From Chitinophagaceae bacterium (lineage in GTDB: Bacteria > Bacteroidota > Bacteroidia > Chitinophagales > Chitinophagaceae), in NCBI GenBank assembly GCA_016720775.1, contig JADKJX010000007.1, positions 124,001 to 188,000 on the forward strand: 64,000 nucleotides of DNA. Reading direction: 5' to 3'. Under the pieces are notes generated by a model. It saw only the letters and a program-made list of their open reading frames with translations. It did no database searches and had not been told where the DNA came from. Positions 17,322 to 27,520 of the stretch are shown here, piece by piece; the stretch's first letter is position 1; each line of letters begins with the position of its first letter. The translations under genes were made by a program, and so were the position numbers.

Positions 17322-17410
17322 GGATAGACAGTTTAGGGGTTTAGGAAGTTTAGTATGTTGAGTATGCACTCATTTGATCCTAAACTTTCTAAACCCCTAA
17401 GCCTTCCTAA
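17322..17410. repeat. TTTAGGGG word inverted repeat (SET/yceI spacer)
   Basis: The left arm TTTAGGGGTTTAGGAAGTTT pairs imperfectly with CTAAACTTTCTAAACCCC. It lies between convergent genes, so it may act as a bidirectional terminator or be a neutral repeat. Confidence 0.65.
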
Positions 17411-17417
17411 ATTTTTC

Positions 17418-17987
17418 TTATGCCTGTTCTGCCGGTTCTACTTCTTCCGCAACCAGTTGTTCTATCAGTTGTATCTCAGCTGCGATCTTTACTTCTTCAC
17501 TTACCACCACGCCACCAGCTTCCGTAACTGCATTCCAGGTAAGACCAAAATCTTTTCGGTTTATCTTTCCATTAATAGTAAAACCGGCTTTAGTGTTTCC
17601 GTATGGATCTTTTACAACGCCCCCGAATTCTACGGCTAATTTTATATTCTTTGTTACGTCACGTATGGTAAGGTCGCCATAGAGGTCGAATGAACCATCG
17701 TTGTCAACAGGATCGGCTTTGGTTGCTTCAAATTTTATCTCGGGAAATTTTTCTGTGTCAAAAAAATCGCCGCTCTTCAGGTGTCCGTCACGCTGCTCAT
17801 TGCCGGTAGAAATGGAGTTCACATCAGCCGTGAAGCTGATCTTTCCTTTTGTAAAGTCCTCACCTTCAGTCTTAGCAGCTACATTAAAAATGTCAAAACT
17901 GCCTGTAACATTAGTGATCATCAGGTGTTTGATCTTAAAATGAACTTCGCTGTGCGTAGGGTCCAGGACCCAGTTTTTGGTTGCCAT
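17418..17987 (-). CDS. YceI-family lipid-binding-like protein
   Basis: 189 residues: opening WVLDPTHSEVHFKIKHLMIT, then the beta-barrel phrases GSFDIFNVAAKTEGEDFTKG, NSISTGNEQRDGHLKSGDFF, FDLYGDLTIRDVTKNIKLAV and KINRKDFGLTWN. The family forms lipocalin-like barrels that bind isoprenoid lipids. There is no signal peptide, so this member is probably cytosolic; the acidic tail QLVAEEVEPAEQA is unusual. A TACCTTGC box at 18004-18011 may be its promoter. Confidence 0.9.
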   Translation of the reverse strand: MATKNWVLDPTHSEVHFKIKHLMITNVTGSFDIFNVAAKTEGEDFTKGKISFTADVNSISTGNEQRDGHLKSGDFFDTEKFPEIKFEATKADPVDNDGSFDLYGDLTIRDVTKNIKLAVEFGGVVKDPYGNTKAGFTINGKINRKDFGLTWNAVTEAGGVVVSEEVKIAAEIQLIEQLVAEEVEPAEQA

Positions 17988-18064
17988 GATTTTTAAATTT
18001 GATGCAAGGTACGATATTAATGTTTAAACATCAAATATTTTTTTGTAAGGTATTGTTAATAAAA

Positions 18065-18090
18065 AACCTGCCGGGAAGGGCAGGTTTCTA
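18065..18090 (-). terminator. Terminator of the aconitase gene
   Basis: Read on the minus strand, an 8-9 bp stem (AAACCTGCC / GGCAGGTTT) is followed by T residues. It lies just past the corrected aconitase stop. Confidence 0.8.
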
Positions 18091-18097
18091 TTAAGAT

Positions 18098-20374
18098 TTA
18101 AGGGATATTATTGGTTGCTTTCAAATTCCTCCGGATGATATTCAGTGCAGCACCGGCTTTGAACCATTCAATCTGTTGCTGGTTGTAGGTATGGTTTTAC
18201 CTGTATGGTCTCGATACTTCCATCGGCATGATTCAATACCTGCAATGCTTTGTTTGGTGCAAAAGCGAGGAGGCCTTCAATATCAATGGTATCGTCTTCC
18301 AGTATCTTGTCGTAATCGTCTTTGTTTGCAAAAGTGAGCGCCAGCATTCCCTGTTTTTTCAGGTTGGTCTCATGTATCCTTGCAAATGATTTTACAAGCA
18401 CGGCCCTAACTCCCAGAAATCTTGGTTCCATGGCGGCATGTTCTCTTGATGAACCTTCGCCGTAATTTTCATCGCCAACTACAATCGTTCCAACAGCAGC
18501 AGCTTTATAAGCTCTTTGTGTAACGGGTACGGGTCCATATTCACCGGTCAGTTGATTCTTTACACTGTCTGTTTTTTCATTAAAAAAATTAACCGCACCG
18601 ATCAGCATGTTATTGCTGATATTATCAAGATGCCCGCGGAACTTTAGCCAGGGGCCGGCCATGCTGATGTGATCGGTGGTGCACTTTCCTTTTGCCTTTA
18701 TCAAAAGTTTCAATCCATTCAGGTCAGTGCCTTCCCAGGCTGCAAAAGGAGCCAGTAACTGTAACCTGTCGGAAGTGGGAGCAACAATTACCTTCACGCT
18801 GCTTCCATCTTCAGCTGGAGCCTGAAATCCTGCGTCTTCCACTGCAAACCCCTTTTGCGGCATTTCGATACCTAAAGGCTCCTGCAGTTTGAATTTTTCT
18901 CCTTTATCATTAGTAAGATAATCAGTGAGTGGGTTAAAAGTGAGTGACCCGCAATGGTCAATGCCGTTGTGATCTCAGGTGAGGCAACAAATGCGTGCGT
19001 ATTTGGATTGCCGTCATTTCTTTTACTGAAATTCCGGTTATAAGAAGTAACAATAGAATTCTTCCTGTTTGGATCAGTTGAATGCCTTGCCCACTGACCG
19101 ATGCAGGGGCCGCAGGCATTGGCAAGCACTACACCGCCTACGTTTTCAAAAATGTCCAGGTATCCGTCTCTTTCCACGGTATACCTAACCTGTTCTGAAC
19201 CCGGGGTAATGGTAAACTCCGCATTTGCTTTCATGCCTTTGTCGGTGGCCTGTTTTGCAATGGAAGCTGCACGGGTGATGTCTTCATACGAAGAGTTGGT
19301 GCAGGAGCCGATCAAACCAACTTCCAGTTTTTCAGGCCAGCCATTTACTTTAACGGCATCGGCAAATTTTGAGATCGGCCATGCAAGGTCGGGTGTAAAT
19401 GGCCCGTTTATATGTGGTTCCAACTCAGATAAGTTGATCTCAATAACCTGGTCAAAATATTTTTCAGGGTTGGCATACACTTCATCATCGCCGGTGAGGT
19501 GTTTAGCAATGGCATCAGCTCCATCAGCAATTTCAGTTCTCCCGGTACCCCTTAAATAATCGCCCATTTTCGCATCATAACCAAAGATAGAAGTGGTGGC
19601 GCCAATTTCGGCTCCCATATTACAAATGGTTCCTTTTCCGGTACAGGAAAGTGATTTGGCTCCATCGCCAAAATATTCAAGAATGGCCCCGGTTCCCCTT
19701 TTACGGTAAGGATACCGGCCACTTTCAGAATGATATCTTTTGAAGCTGTCCAGCCGCTTAATTTGCCGGTCAGCTTAACACCGATCAGTTTTGGAAATTT
19801 CAGTTCCCATGGAAGCCCGCCATTACATCACAGGCATCGGCGCCACCACACCTATGGCAATACTTCCTAAGCCACCCGCATTAACGGTGTGACTGTCGGT
19901 TCCGATCATCATACAGCCCGGGAAGGCATAATTTTCCAACACCACCTGGTGAATGATTCCTGCGCCAGGTTTCCAGAAACCGATCCCGTATTTATTGGAA
20001 ACAGAAGCCAGGAAGTCGTAGACTTCTTTATTCTGTGTTTTTGCTTTACTAAGGTCAGCATTGGCACCAACTTCAGCCTGTATCAGGTGATCACAATGAA
20101 CGGTTGAAGGGACTGCTACTTTTTTTCTGCCAGCCTGCATGAACTGCAGCAGCGCCATCTGTGCGGTGGCATCCTGCATGGCCACACGGTCGGGTGCAAA
20201 ATCTACGTAATCTTTTCCCCGCTGTAAAGCCTTGCTGGCATTGCCTTCGGTAAGATGTGCGTAGAGAATTTTTTCGGTAAGGGTTAAGGGTTTGCCGGTT
20301 GCTTTACGTGCCGCTTCAATCCGGGTAGCAAAATTAGCGTACACTTTTTGGATCATTTCAATGTCGAAAGCCAT
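18098..20374 (-). CDS. Aconitate hydratase, broken by five one-base indels
   Basis: TCA-cycle enzyme converting citrate to isocitrate through a 4Fe-4S cluster; about 758 residues when restored. Motifs are complete: HCDHLIQAEVGANADLSKAK, GTDSHTVNAGGLGSIAIGVG, cluster ligands in LIGSCTNSSYED and ACGPCIGQW, the NYGEGSSREHAA swivel region, and the tail QQQIEWFKAGAALN. The frame breaks near 19845, 19818, 19696 and 18949 (one base missing at each) and 18193 (one extra). All conserved blocks survive, so this is likely an intact gene with errors. Mitochondrial-type aconitase. The ATG at 20374 gives MAFDIEMIQKVY. Confidence 0.88.
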
Positions 20375-20384
20375 AGTGATAATT

Positions 20385-20485
20385 TGGTAATTTGGAGATG
20401 AATCAATTTGAAGATGGGGAGCATTTCAGGGGAAATATCATGATTTGATCATCAAATTTCCAGATCGCCGGATCTCCAAATCGGA
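20385..20485. repeat. TTTGGAGAT word inverted repeat in the aconitase leader
   Basis: Words such as TTTGGAGATGAATCAATTTG on the left are answered by CATCAAATTTCCAGATC and GGATCTCCAAATC on the right. Lies between the promoter box and the aconitase start. Confidence 0.6.
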
Positions 20486-20491
20486 ATGCTG

Positions 20492-20499
20492 CAAATTTA
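20492..20499 (-). promoter_or_regulatory. Aconitase promoter -7 box (TAAATTTG on minus strand)
   Basis: Exact TAnnTTTG match about 118 bases upstream of the ATG. Confidence 0.6.
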
Positions 20500-20562
20500 C
20501 TGAAACCGGGGCATTTTATAAAGCCTTTGTTTTTGGGGGTAAAATGTTTTTAATTTAGCAGT

Positions 20563-20784
20563 ATGAACCGGTTTAAACATTTTATTGAGTGGCATGTGTT
20601 TGGGGTATGTACCGCCATCGGCGAAAAGATGGGCATCGCTACATCCACCATCCGCAAGTACTTTATCTATATGTCCTTCATGACCCTGGGCTCCCCGGTC
20701 ATTATTTACTTTTTTGTGGCTTTCTGGATGAATATAAAACGGTACATCCTGAATGCAAGAAGGAACCCGTTGCGGTATTTGTAG
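20563..20784 (+). CDS. PspC-domain membrane protein
   Basis: 73 residues. The PspC hallmark FGVCTAIGEKMGIATSTIRK is followed by one transmembrane helix (YFIYMSFMTLGSPVIIYFFVAFW) and a basic tail. PspC-type proteins take part in membrane-stress responses, but small stand-alone versions in Bacteroidota are uncharacterised. A TAATTTAG box about 10 bases upstream resembles a -7 box. Its stop codon lies at the left end of a CCCTAAAGGG element shared with the convergent kdsA. Confidence 0.82.
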   Translation: MNRFKHFIEWHVFGVCTAIGEKMGIATSTIRKYFIYMSFMTLGSPVIIYFFVAFWMNIKRYILNARRNPLRYL

Positions 20785-20883
20785 CCCCTATCCCTAAAGG
20801 GAAATGGAGAAGATCAATGCGAAGATTATTTTGTACAAAAATGTAATAGTAAAACATAATTGTTCCCTTTAGGTTTTAGGGGC
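20784..20883. repeat. CCCTAAAGGG inverted-repeat element, second copy
   Basis: The left arm 20784-20802 (GCCCCTATCCCTAAAGGGA) and right arm 20864-20883 enclose about 60 bp of AT-rich DNA. Same architecture as 8643-8756. The stops of both convergent genes fall in or next to its arms. Confidence 0.8.
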
Positions 20884-21698
20884 AATGGCTTTCCTGATCC
20901 TCACCAATTTTTCCAGCAAAGGTTCCAGCAGGTCTAACCCAGCATATTGGCGCCATCGCTTTTTGCAACAGCAGGGTTGGGGTGTGTTTCAATGAACAAT
21001 CCATCGGCACCTGTTGCAATGGCGGCTTTGGCAATGGTTTCTATCAGTTCAGGGTTTCCCCCGGTTACACCTGCCGTTTGATTGGGTTGTTGCAGAGCAT
21101 GCGTGCAATCCATGATCACCGGAACTTTTATTTCTCTCATCCAGGTGATGTTGCGGTAATCAACCACCAGGTCCTGGTAACCGAATGTATTGCCTCTTTC
21201 TATCAGCCCCACTTTAAAATTTCCGGCTCCTTTAATTTTTTCAACAGCGAATTTCATGGAGGGCCCGCTTACGAACTGTCCCTTCTTCACATTCACGATC
21301 TTTCCTGTTTTTGCTGCAGCGATCAGCAGGTCGGTTTGGCGACAGAGAAAGGCAGGTATCTGCAATACATCAACATATTTGGCTGCAATGGCTGCTTCTT
21401 CGGCGGTATGAATATCGGTGGTGGTGGGGATAGCGAACCGTTCGCCTGTTTTTTTTATCAGTTGCAGCGCATTTTCATCACCAATGCCGGTGAATGAATT
21501 TGCCGAAGTACGGTTTGCCTTGCGATACGATGCTTTGAAGATATAAGGTATCTGCAGTTTTTTGCAGATGGCTGCAACCCTTTCTGCGGTTTCCATTACG
21601 ATCTCTTCTGTTTCAACCACACAGGGGCCTGCAATGAGGAAAAAATTATCCGTGTTGTACTGCTGGTTGCTGAAAAGGTCGCTTAAATATTTTTCCAT
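20869..21698 (-). CDS. kdsA: 3-deoxy-8-phosphooctulonate (KDO-8-P) synthase, C-terminal frameshift
   Basis: Condenses phosphoenolpyruvate with arabinose-5-phosphate to make KDO-8-P for LPS. The motifs (FLIAGPCVVETEEI, FKASYRKANRTSANSFTGIG, KKGQFVSGPSMKFAVEK, DCTHALQQPN, ETHPNPAVAKSDGANML) are complete. As given it stops at 20934 after ANMLG. One base inserted near 20938 continues it as LDLLEPLLEKLVRIRKAIAP-KT to a stop at 20869, the normal C terminus. The final codons lie in the repeat element. It starts 12 bp after the LytTR gene on the same strand and may be co-transcribed with it. Confidence 0.92.
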
Positions 21699-21710
21699 AA
21701 GGCAAAATTA

Positions 21711-22454
21711 CTAATACCCGATGGCTTTAAGAAACTCTTCTTTTTTTCTGCGGGATACATCAATATAGGTTCCATCCTGCATTTCTATCTGCCCGCCATC
21801 GCCCTTAATATATTTTTTTATATAATTGAGATTGATCAGGTGGGAGTGATGGGTACGGAAGAAAATGCTTTCGGGTAATATTTCTTCAAATTCCTTTAAA
21901 GTTTTTGAAGCAGTTATTTTTGGGTTACCTGAAAAATGGATAAACGTATAATTGCTATTTGCTTCCAGGTGAATGATGTCGTTGATATCAAAAAACAAAA
22001 GCCCTTCTAAAGTAGGAATGGCCAGTTTATTCAATTGCTTTTTAGGATGCTCCATATTTTGCTGCAGCAACTCTATTTGTTTTTTTGTTTGTTGGTTTTC
22101 GCTGTTGTCGGCTCTTGAAACGGCTGTCTTTAATTCTTCAATGTCTACCGGCTTGAGTAAGTAATCAAACGCTGCATATTTTATTGCTTTGATGGCATAT
22201 TGGTCGTAAGCTGTAGTAAAAATGATCTGGAATTTTTTTTCTTTAATATTATTCAGCATTTCAAAACCGTTCATTTTGGGCATTTCAATATCCAGGAAAA
22301 TTAATTGCGGGTGAAGTTTTTCAATGGCAGCTAATGCTTCAATGCCGTCTACCGCTTCAGCAAGGATATTTACATTTGGACAATAGCTATTTAGTTTTTG
22401 CCGCAATGCCAGTCTGCCTTTGGCTTCATCATCTATGATTATAGCTGTGATCAT
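21711..22454 (-). CDS. LytTR-family response regulator
   Basis: 247 residues. The receiver (residues 1-120) has acidic residues IIIDDE, phospho-acceptor Asp about 55 in LIFLDIEMPKMNGFE and Lys in YLLKPVD. The LytTR domain (about 145-245) reads TLEGLLFFDINDIIHLEANS, FFRTHHSHLINLNYIKKYIK, DGTYIDVSRRKKEEF. Directly follows the propeller kinase with a 1-bp gap, so the two are a cognate pair. Targets unknown; kdsA lies directly downstream. Confidence 0.93.
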   Translation of the reverse strand: MITAIIIDDEAKGRLALRQKLNSYCPNVNILAEAVDGIEALAAIEKLHPQLIFLDIEMPKMNGFEMLNNIKEKKFQIIFTTAYDQYAIKAIKYAAFDYLLKPVDIEELKTAVSRADNSENQQTKKQIELLQQNMEHPKKQLNKLAIPTLEGLLFFDINDIIHLEANSNYTFIHFSGNPKITASKTLKEFEEILPESIFFRTHHSHLINLNYIKKYIKGDGGQIEMQDGTYIDVSRRKKEEFLKAIGY

Positions 22455-22455
22455 T

Positions 22456-25388
22456 TTAAATAATTTTTAATTCTGCTTTTATCAAAGTACCGGCTGCCTT
22501 GTCATCATTGAACAGGTCTATGAATTTTACTGAAGCTTCCTGTTCTTTGTTGAATAACCTGATCCTGTCGTAACTCAATTGCATACCATAAGAGGATTCT
22601 TTGTTTTGTGCAATTTTATTTGCAGCCGCCCTCCCGATCCCATTATCTTTAATGCTGTATTCGATTTTTTCGCCAACTTTTTTTATTTCAATTTCCAGCA
22701 AGCCGTCATTGCCGTCCTTATTTCTTAGCCCATGCAAAATAGCATTCTCAACAAAGGGCTGAATGATGAGCGGGGGAACTTTGTAATCATTGCCCATTAA
22801 TTCCTCATCAATATGAAGGCTGGTCCTGAATTTACCGTCGTTCCGTAATTCTTCCAGTTCGATATATAATTTTAGGGTTTCAATGTCTTTTGTAAAGGGC
22901 ACGATGTTTTGTTTGCTGCTGTCGAGAATATTGCGCAATAGTTTTGCAAATTTATTCAGGTAAAGGGTTGCATTGTATTTATCATTGGTATGTATAAAAG
23001 CATCAATGCTGTTAATGCAGTTGAACATAAAATGCGGATTCATCTGTGCCTTTAAAGCCATCATTTCCGTTTCTGCTATCTTTTGTTTGAGAGTGCCTTT
23101 ATTGCGTACGATCTGAATCCTTTTCCGAACAGCGATGTAAAAGCCGGCAAAAAGAAGCAGTAAGCAAAGCAGTAAGAACCAACCGGTTTGCCAAAATGGA
23201 GGCTTGATATTAAATTCAAAACCGGCAGGCTGCCCCCAACTACCATTCCAGCCCATGGTTCTGACTTCAAAACGATAATTTCCCGGCTGAAGGCTTGCAT
23301 AAGAAACGATGTGTTGATTGCTTGCTTCGGTCCATTCAGCATTAGAACTCCCAGACAAACGGTAACTATAAAAAAGTTGTTTTTCGTTTATAAAGCCCGG
23401 GGATGAGAATTCAAATTGTAATTGGTTATGTCCATAATCTAAATTCAGCTTTGCTGCATGTAATGAATATACTGAATCAGGCGATGATACTTTTGTAATG
23501 TAAACAGGTAAAGGGGGCAATTTTTCCATCTGCCCGTCAGTTATATGTACCATGCCTTCAGTTGTTGCAAGCCATAAAGAATGATTCTTGTCGGTTACCA
23601 TACTGCTGGTAACAGTTCCATAAAAATTGTTTACCCTGCTGAAATTAAATACCCTATAGGAACTGTCTTGCTGTATCAATTTATCCAAACCCTGTAAAGA
23701 AGCTACCCATAGTTCACCTTCACCGGTTTCTGCCAGGCCTTTTACCCAGTTAGAACTAAGGCCTTTGCTTTGGTCAATATTTATAATGCTGTACGCAGCC
23801 GTTCCTTTTTTGCTGAACCGGTAAACACCATGGTACCTTGTTCCCACCCAGATATTTTCCTTTGAGTCCTCACATAGAGAACGGATATTTTCACCAGGCA
23901 GAAAATGCTCACTGGCAAGCAGGGTGAATTTGTTATTGACAAAACTAAATTGTATGCGGTAAAGGCCTTTTTGTAATGTTGCTGCCCATAAATATCCATT
24001 TTTGTCAAGTAGTAAAACGGAGAATAGATTTTCAAGGATCTTTACCGGCTGTTCTTCTTTTTGTGAAACAAAATACAGGTGATGTTCATCGCTTAAAAAA
24101 AAATTGCCCTTTTTGTCGCTGATGATGCAGTACGGCGAGAAAATAAAAGGTGCCCGAAACTGAACTGGATCTTTAAACTGTAAAGTGGCGCTGTCAAATG
24201 TCACCATTTTATTTACTCCTATTACCAGCGGGGGGGTGCTGTTAGCAACAACACTGTAAAAAGGAGGATCAATAATATTAGTAACACTATGAAATTTTCC
24301 ATCCCGGGTATTGAAAACCTGGGTGCCTTTTTCGGTACTTACTAATAAATGTTCTTTTTTAACGGGGTACAGAAAAGATACGCTGTTTGATTCCAACCCA
24401 TTGTCAGTGGTATATACATGGATATTGGTTTTAGTAACCAATTTAGAAAGCCCAAGGAAAGTGCCAAACCAGATATTTTTTTCATTGTCCTGGAATATGC
24501 TGGTAATAATATCAGAAGCAAGCCCGTTTTTTTTAGTGATCAATTGGTAAGACCCATCGGGGTTTATTTTAAAAAGGCCTTTATCGGTCCCGATCCAGGT
24601 TGTATTGTCAGCATCTTCAAATACAACGTTGATCTTATTTTGCTGAAGGCCTTGTATGTTAAAGGAAGCAGGAGGCAAGCTGAATATAATAGGTTCGCCT
24701 TTCTTCGGAATGCCTGTCAGTACCCTAAGCCCGGTTTCCGTACCAACAAAAATCCTTTTTTTTGAATCCTGGTAAATTTTGAACTGTGCATAGATCGCCT
24801 CATTATTCCTTACTTCGGAAACCAATTCATAGTTCCGGTTCAGCAACTGTATGTCACGTTCACCCACCGCAATAAAAAACGAATCGTTCAAAACAGTAAG
24901 GTCAAAATAAGTGGGTAAAAGAATATTTTGCCGGAGCCTGGTGAGCTTTCCGTTATTGAATTCCTGCAGTCCTCCATAGTCTGTTGTTACTAGTATTTTG
25001 CCATCGGGAAAACGTACAAAACGATTTACTGTTATGGCTGACGGGGCAGCTTTTTGTATGATCCTGTTTTCCAGTATGATGTCGAAACCTCCGCCATTGG
25101 TAGCTACATATAACCTTCCATTATCAGATTCATAAAGATCATTGACCATGTTATGCGACAGGCCATTTGCCGTATTGTAGTTCGTAAATTTATTGCCATC
25201 GTATTTGCTGAGACCCTCCCAGGTAGCTATCCATAAAAACCCTTTTTCATCCTGCATTATCCTGCGGATAGAATTTGCCACCAGGCCATCATTAATCGTA
25301 TAATTTTGAAATTAAGTTGCTGGGCAGCGAGCGTGTTTATTAAACCTGCAAAGAATATAAGAAGTATAGGACCCAGGCCATGGCGCAT
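22456..25388 (-). CDS. Propeller-type membrane histidine kinase (LytS class), N-terminal frameshift
   Basis: A large sensor of about 977 residues. The frame seems to start at MANSIRRIMQDEKGFLWIAT (25281), but one base missing in the T-run 25304-25307 joins it to an upstream ATG at 25388 that gives a signal peptide (MRHGLGPILLIFFAGLINTL...AQQ) and the usual NYTINDGLVANS entry. Then come about 14 propeller blades, a Y_Y_Y domain (LPVYITKVSSP... about 600-720), one transmembrane helix (FWQTGWFLLLCLLLLFAGFY), the His_kinase box ALKAQMNPHFMFNCINSID and a HATPase (NAILHGLRNKDGN, DNGIGRAAANK). Senses an extracellular signal for the adjacent LytTR regulator. Confidence 0.92.
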
Positions 25389-25441
25389 GTTTAAAGTTAA
25401 TTGATTTTTATGCCGGAGGCAATAAAGATGGCAGCTTCGTT

Positions 25442-27304
25442 TTAATTTTTCTTTTCCAGTTTTTCCAGCCTTTTTAATAAAATTTCGTTTTGTTGTTGCA
25501 GCTGCTCCGTTAATTTTTGTTGTGCTTTGGCTTGTTCCGATAGTTCCTGCACCGCTTTTACCAGGGGTACAACAAACAGCTCGTAACTTAATGTGTATAA
25601 CTGATGGCTGTTTTGCGGAACAGTTATACCGCTAAAATCGTATCCTGCTGCTTTTGCTGCCTGCTCTACATCCTGGGCTAAAAACCCGGTTTCCTTTATT
25701 TTTTCAACATCATATTTGCCCTGAAAATCATCCATTTCTTTATTACCGGTTATTTTAGTTATAGCATGTATGCTCCGGTAATAAGTTACCGGCCTTAGCC
25801 GGGTAATAAAATCAAGGCCTTTTACATCTTCCTTGATATTGTTTTTCATCCGGGCATCCGAATAAGTACTCCATGTTTTATTTCCTCCATTCCATAATGT
25901 ACTCAGGTTGCCAAAAAATGCCTGGTTGTTTGCGGCATTTAAAATACCCTCGTTACCTATGCTGATCGTGTTTATTACATTTGGAGAACCAGTTGCATTC
26001 CCACTACCGTAGCCCAATGCAATATTCCTGGTGCCATTTATAAGATTAACAAGTGAAATGTTACCCACACCTGTATTAAAACCACCGGTATTATTGAACA
26101 ATGCTCCCGATCCTACCGCTAAATTATCAGAGCTTGTGGTATTAGCTGCAAGAGCACCCGCTCCTATTGCTGTATTATTATTGCTCAAATTAGAATTTAA
26201 TGCGTAATAGCCAATGGCTGTATTATTAAACCCGCTTGTATTATAATAGAGTGTACTTGTACCAAGCGAAGTATTATTAGTGCCATTTCTGCTATTGTAT
26301 TGTGATGCATATCCTACTGCTGTATTAATGCTGCTACCTGAAGTGTCATAATAAAGTGCTAAAGCACCCACAGCAATATTGAAACCGGATTTTGCATTAT
26401 AGAGAGCACTGTATCCTAATGCACAATTATAATTGCCAGTTCTATTATTACTGAGCGCCTGATAACCAACTGCTGAATTGTAATAACCAGTCCTGTTATT
26501 TAAAAGAGCAAAACTGCCAATAGCCGTGTTGTAAATACCTGAAGTGTCGTAAAACAAGGCATAAGCGCCATTGGCAGTATTATTATTACCGTATTTATGA
26601 AGATAAAGTGCATTAACACCCGTAGCTGTATTGTAAGAACCTGTGGTATTGAAACTAAGTGCCTGTACACCAATTCCGGTATTCTCAGTTCCTGAAGTAT
26701 TGGAGTACAAAGATGAAAAACCAAAACCGGAATTATAACTCCCGTTATCATTTGCGTAAAGTGCTTCGGAACCCATTGCCGTATTCCATGTGCCGAATGT
26801 ATTTGTATATAATGCCTTTGAACCAAAGCCTGTATTTTTCATACCGGTAGTATTATTACTGCCAGTACTGTCGCCAATAAAATAGTTAAGGTTGATGTGG
26901 TTTAGTTCGCCTGCCCATAGATCATTGAGACGTAAGCGCAAGGGCTGATCGTCGGTTGTACCCAGGTAATTGATAGAAGGATCGGTCCCTGCATTGCCTG
27001 TAAGGTTCCAGGCAGTATTGCCTGCTGCAATTTCTTTCCAGGTTATTGCATCGTAATACCAAAAACTATTGGTAGTAGTATCGTACAATATTAAGCCCAT
27101 GGCAGGAGTAGTAATAGCCAGCCTTGAAGTGGTAGATGTTCTTGGTATCAGCATACCTTTTGTGCTGCTTTTAATATCCAGCATAGCGCTGGTATGTGCT
27201 GTTGCGCCATCGGTATTAATGGCTAAGCTTTGTGCGAACCCTGTTAGTGGTAACAGCCCCGATGTGACCATGCTGATAAATAAGAAAAGAACAAATGATT
27301 TCAT
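25442..27304 (-). CDS. YadA-like repeat protein with peptidase S74 chaperone domain (copy A)
   Basis: About 620 residues, starting at MKSFVLFLFISMVTSG (signal peptide ending FAQ); an in-frame ATG 11 codons upstream is less likely. The region LAINTDGATAHTSAMLDIKS is typical of Bacteroidota surface proteins. From about residue 150 to 440 come some 14 turns of about 21-24 residues of the form NTAIGYYALNSNLSNNNTA, as in trimeric YadA heads and tail fibres. The C terminus is an S74 intramolecular chaperone, with the Ser-Lys pair in YSDARMKNNI, and a coiled coil. Probably a secreted trimeric fibre. Copy B lies 0.2 kb upstream; together they look like a duplication. Confidence 0.85.
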   Translation of the reverse strand: MKSFVLFLFISMVTSGLLPLTGFAQSLAINTDGATAHTSAMLDIKSSTKGMLIPRTSTTSRLAITTPAMGLILYDTTTNSFWYYDAITWKEIAAGNTAWNLTGNAGTDPSINYLGTTDDQPLRLRLNDLWAGELNHINLNYFIGDSTGSNNTTGMKNTGFGSKALYTNTFGTWNTAMGSEALYANDNGSYNSGFGFSSLYSNTSGTENTGIGVQALSFNTTGSYNTATGVNALYLHKYGNNNTANGAYALFYDTSGIYNTAIGSFALLNNRTGYYNSAVGYQALSNNRTGNYNCALGYSALYNAKSGFNIAVGALALYYDTSGSSINTAVGYASQYNSRNGTNNTSLGTSTLYYNTSGFNNTAIGYYALNSNLSNNNTAIGAGALAANTTSSDNLAVGSGALFNNTGGFNTGVGNISLVNLINGTRNIALGYGSGNATGSPNVINTISIGNEGILNAANNQAFFGNLSTLWNGGNKTWSTYSDARMKNNIKEDVKGLDFITRLRPVTYYRSIHAITKITGNKEMDDFQGKYDVEKIKETGFLAQDVEQAAKAAGYDFSGITVPQNSHQLYTLSYELFVVPLVKAVQELSEQAKAQQKLTEQLQQQNEILLKRLEKLEKKN

Positions 27305-27429
27305 GATGAATGGTTTTACTAAATCTCCTAAACTCATCAGTGATTTAAAATTCTATTGAGCAGTTAGCAGGAACCATTGAGTAAGTGGTATTATTGAAAA
27401 GCGTTTTTCTCTTTACCTATGACAATCAT

Positions 27430-27497
27430 CTGGTCAAAGAAAAAATACCGGTTATAGGCACTTCAGGCCAAATAGGCGGGGAGTTGATGCCGGTGCT
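27430..27497 (+). pseudogene. Fragment of the threonine dehydrogenase gene start
   Basis: About 68 bp reading VKEKIPVIGTSGQIGGELMP, closely matching LKEKILVIGASGQIGVELTL at the start of tdh (30540). It has no ATG, and similarity ends after about 23 codons. It lies divergent from S74 gene A at the same relative position that complete tdh has to S74 gene B, so it is a leftover of a segmental duplication. Confidence 0.8.
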
Positions 27498-27520
27498 TAA
27501 TTGCGTATTCCGGGCAAGAC

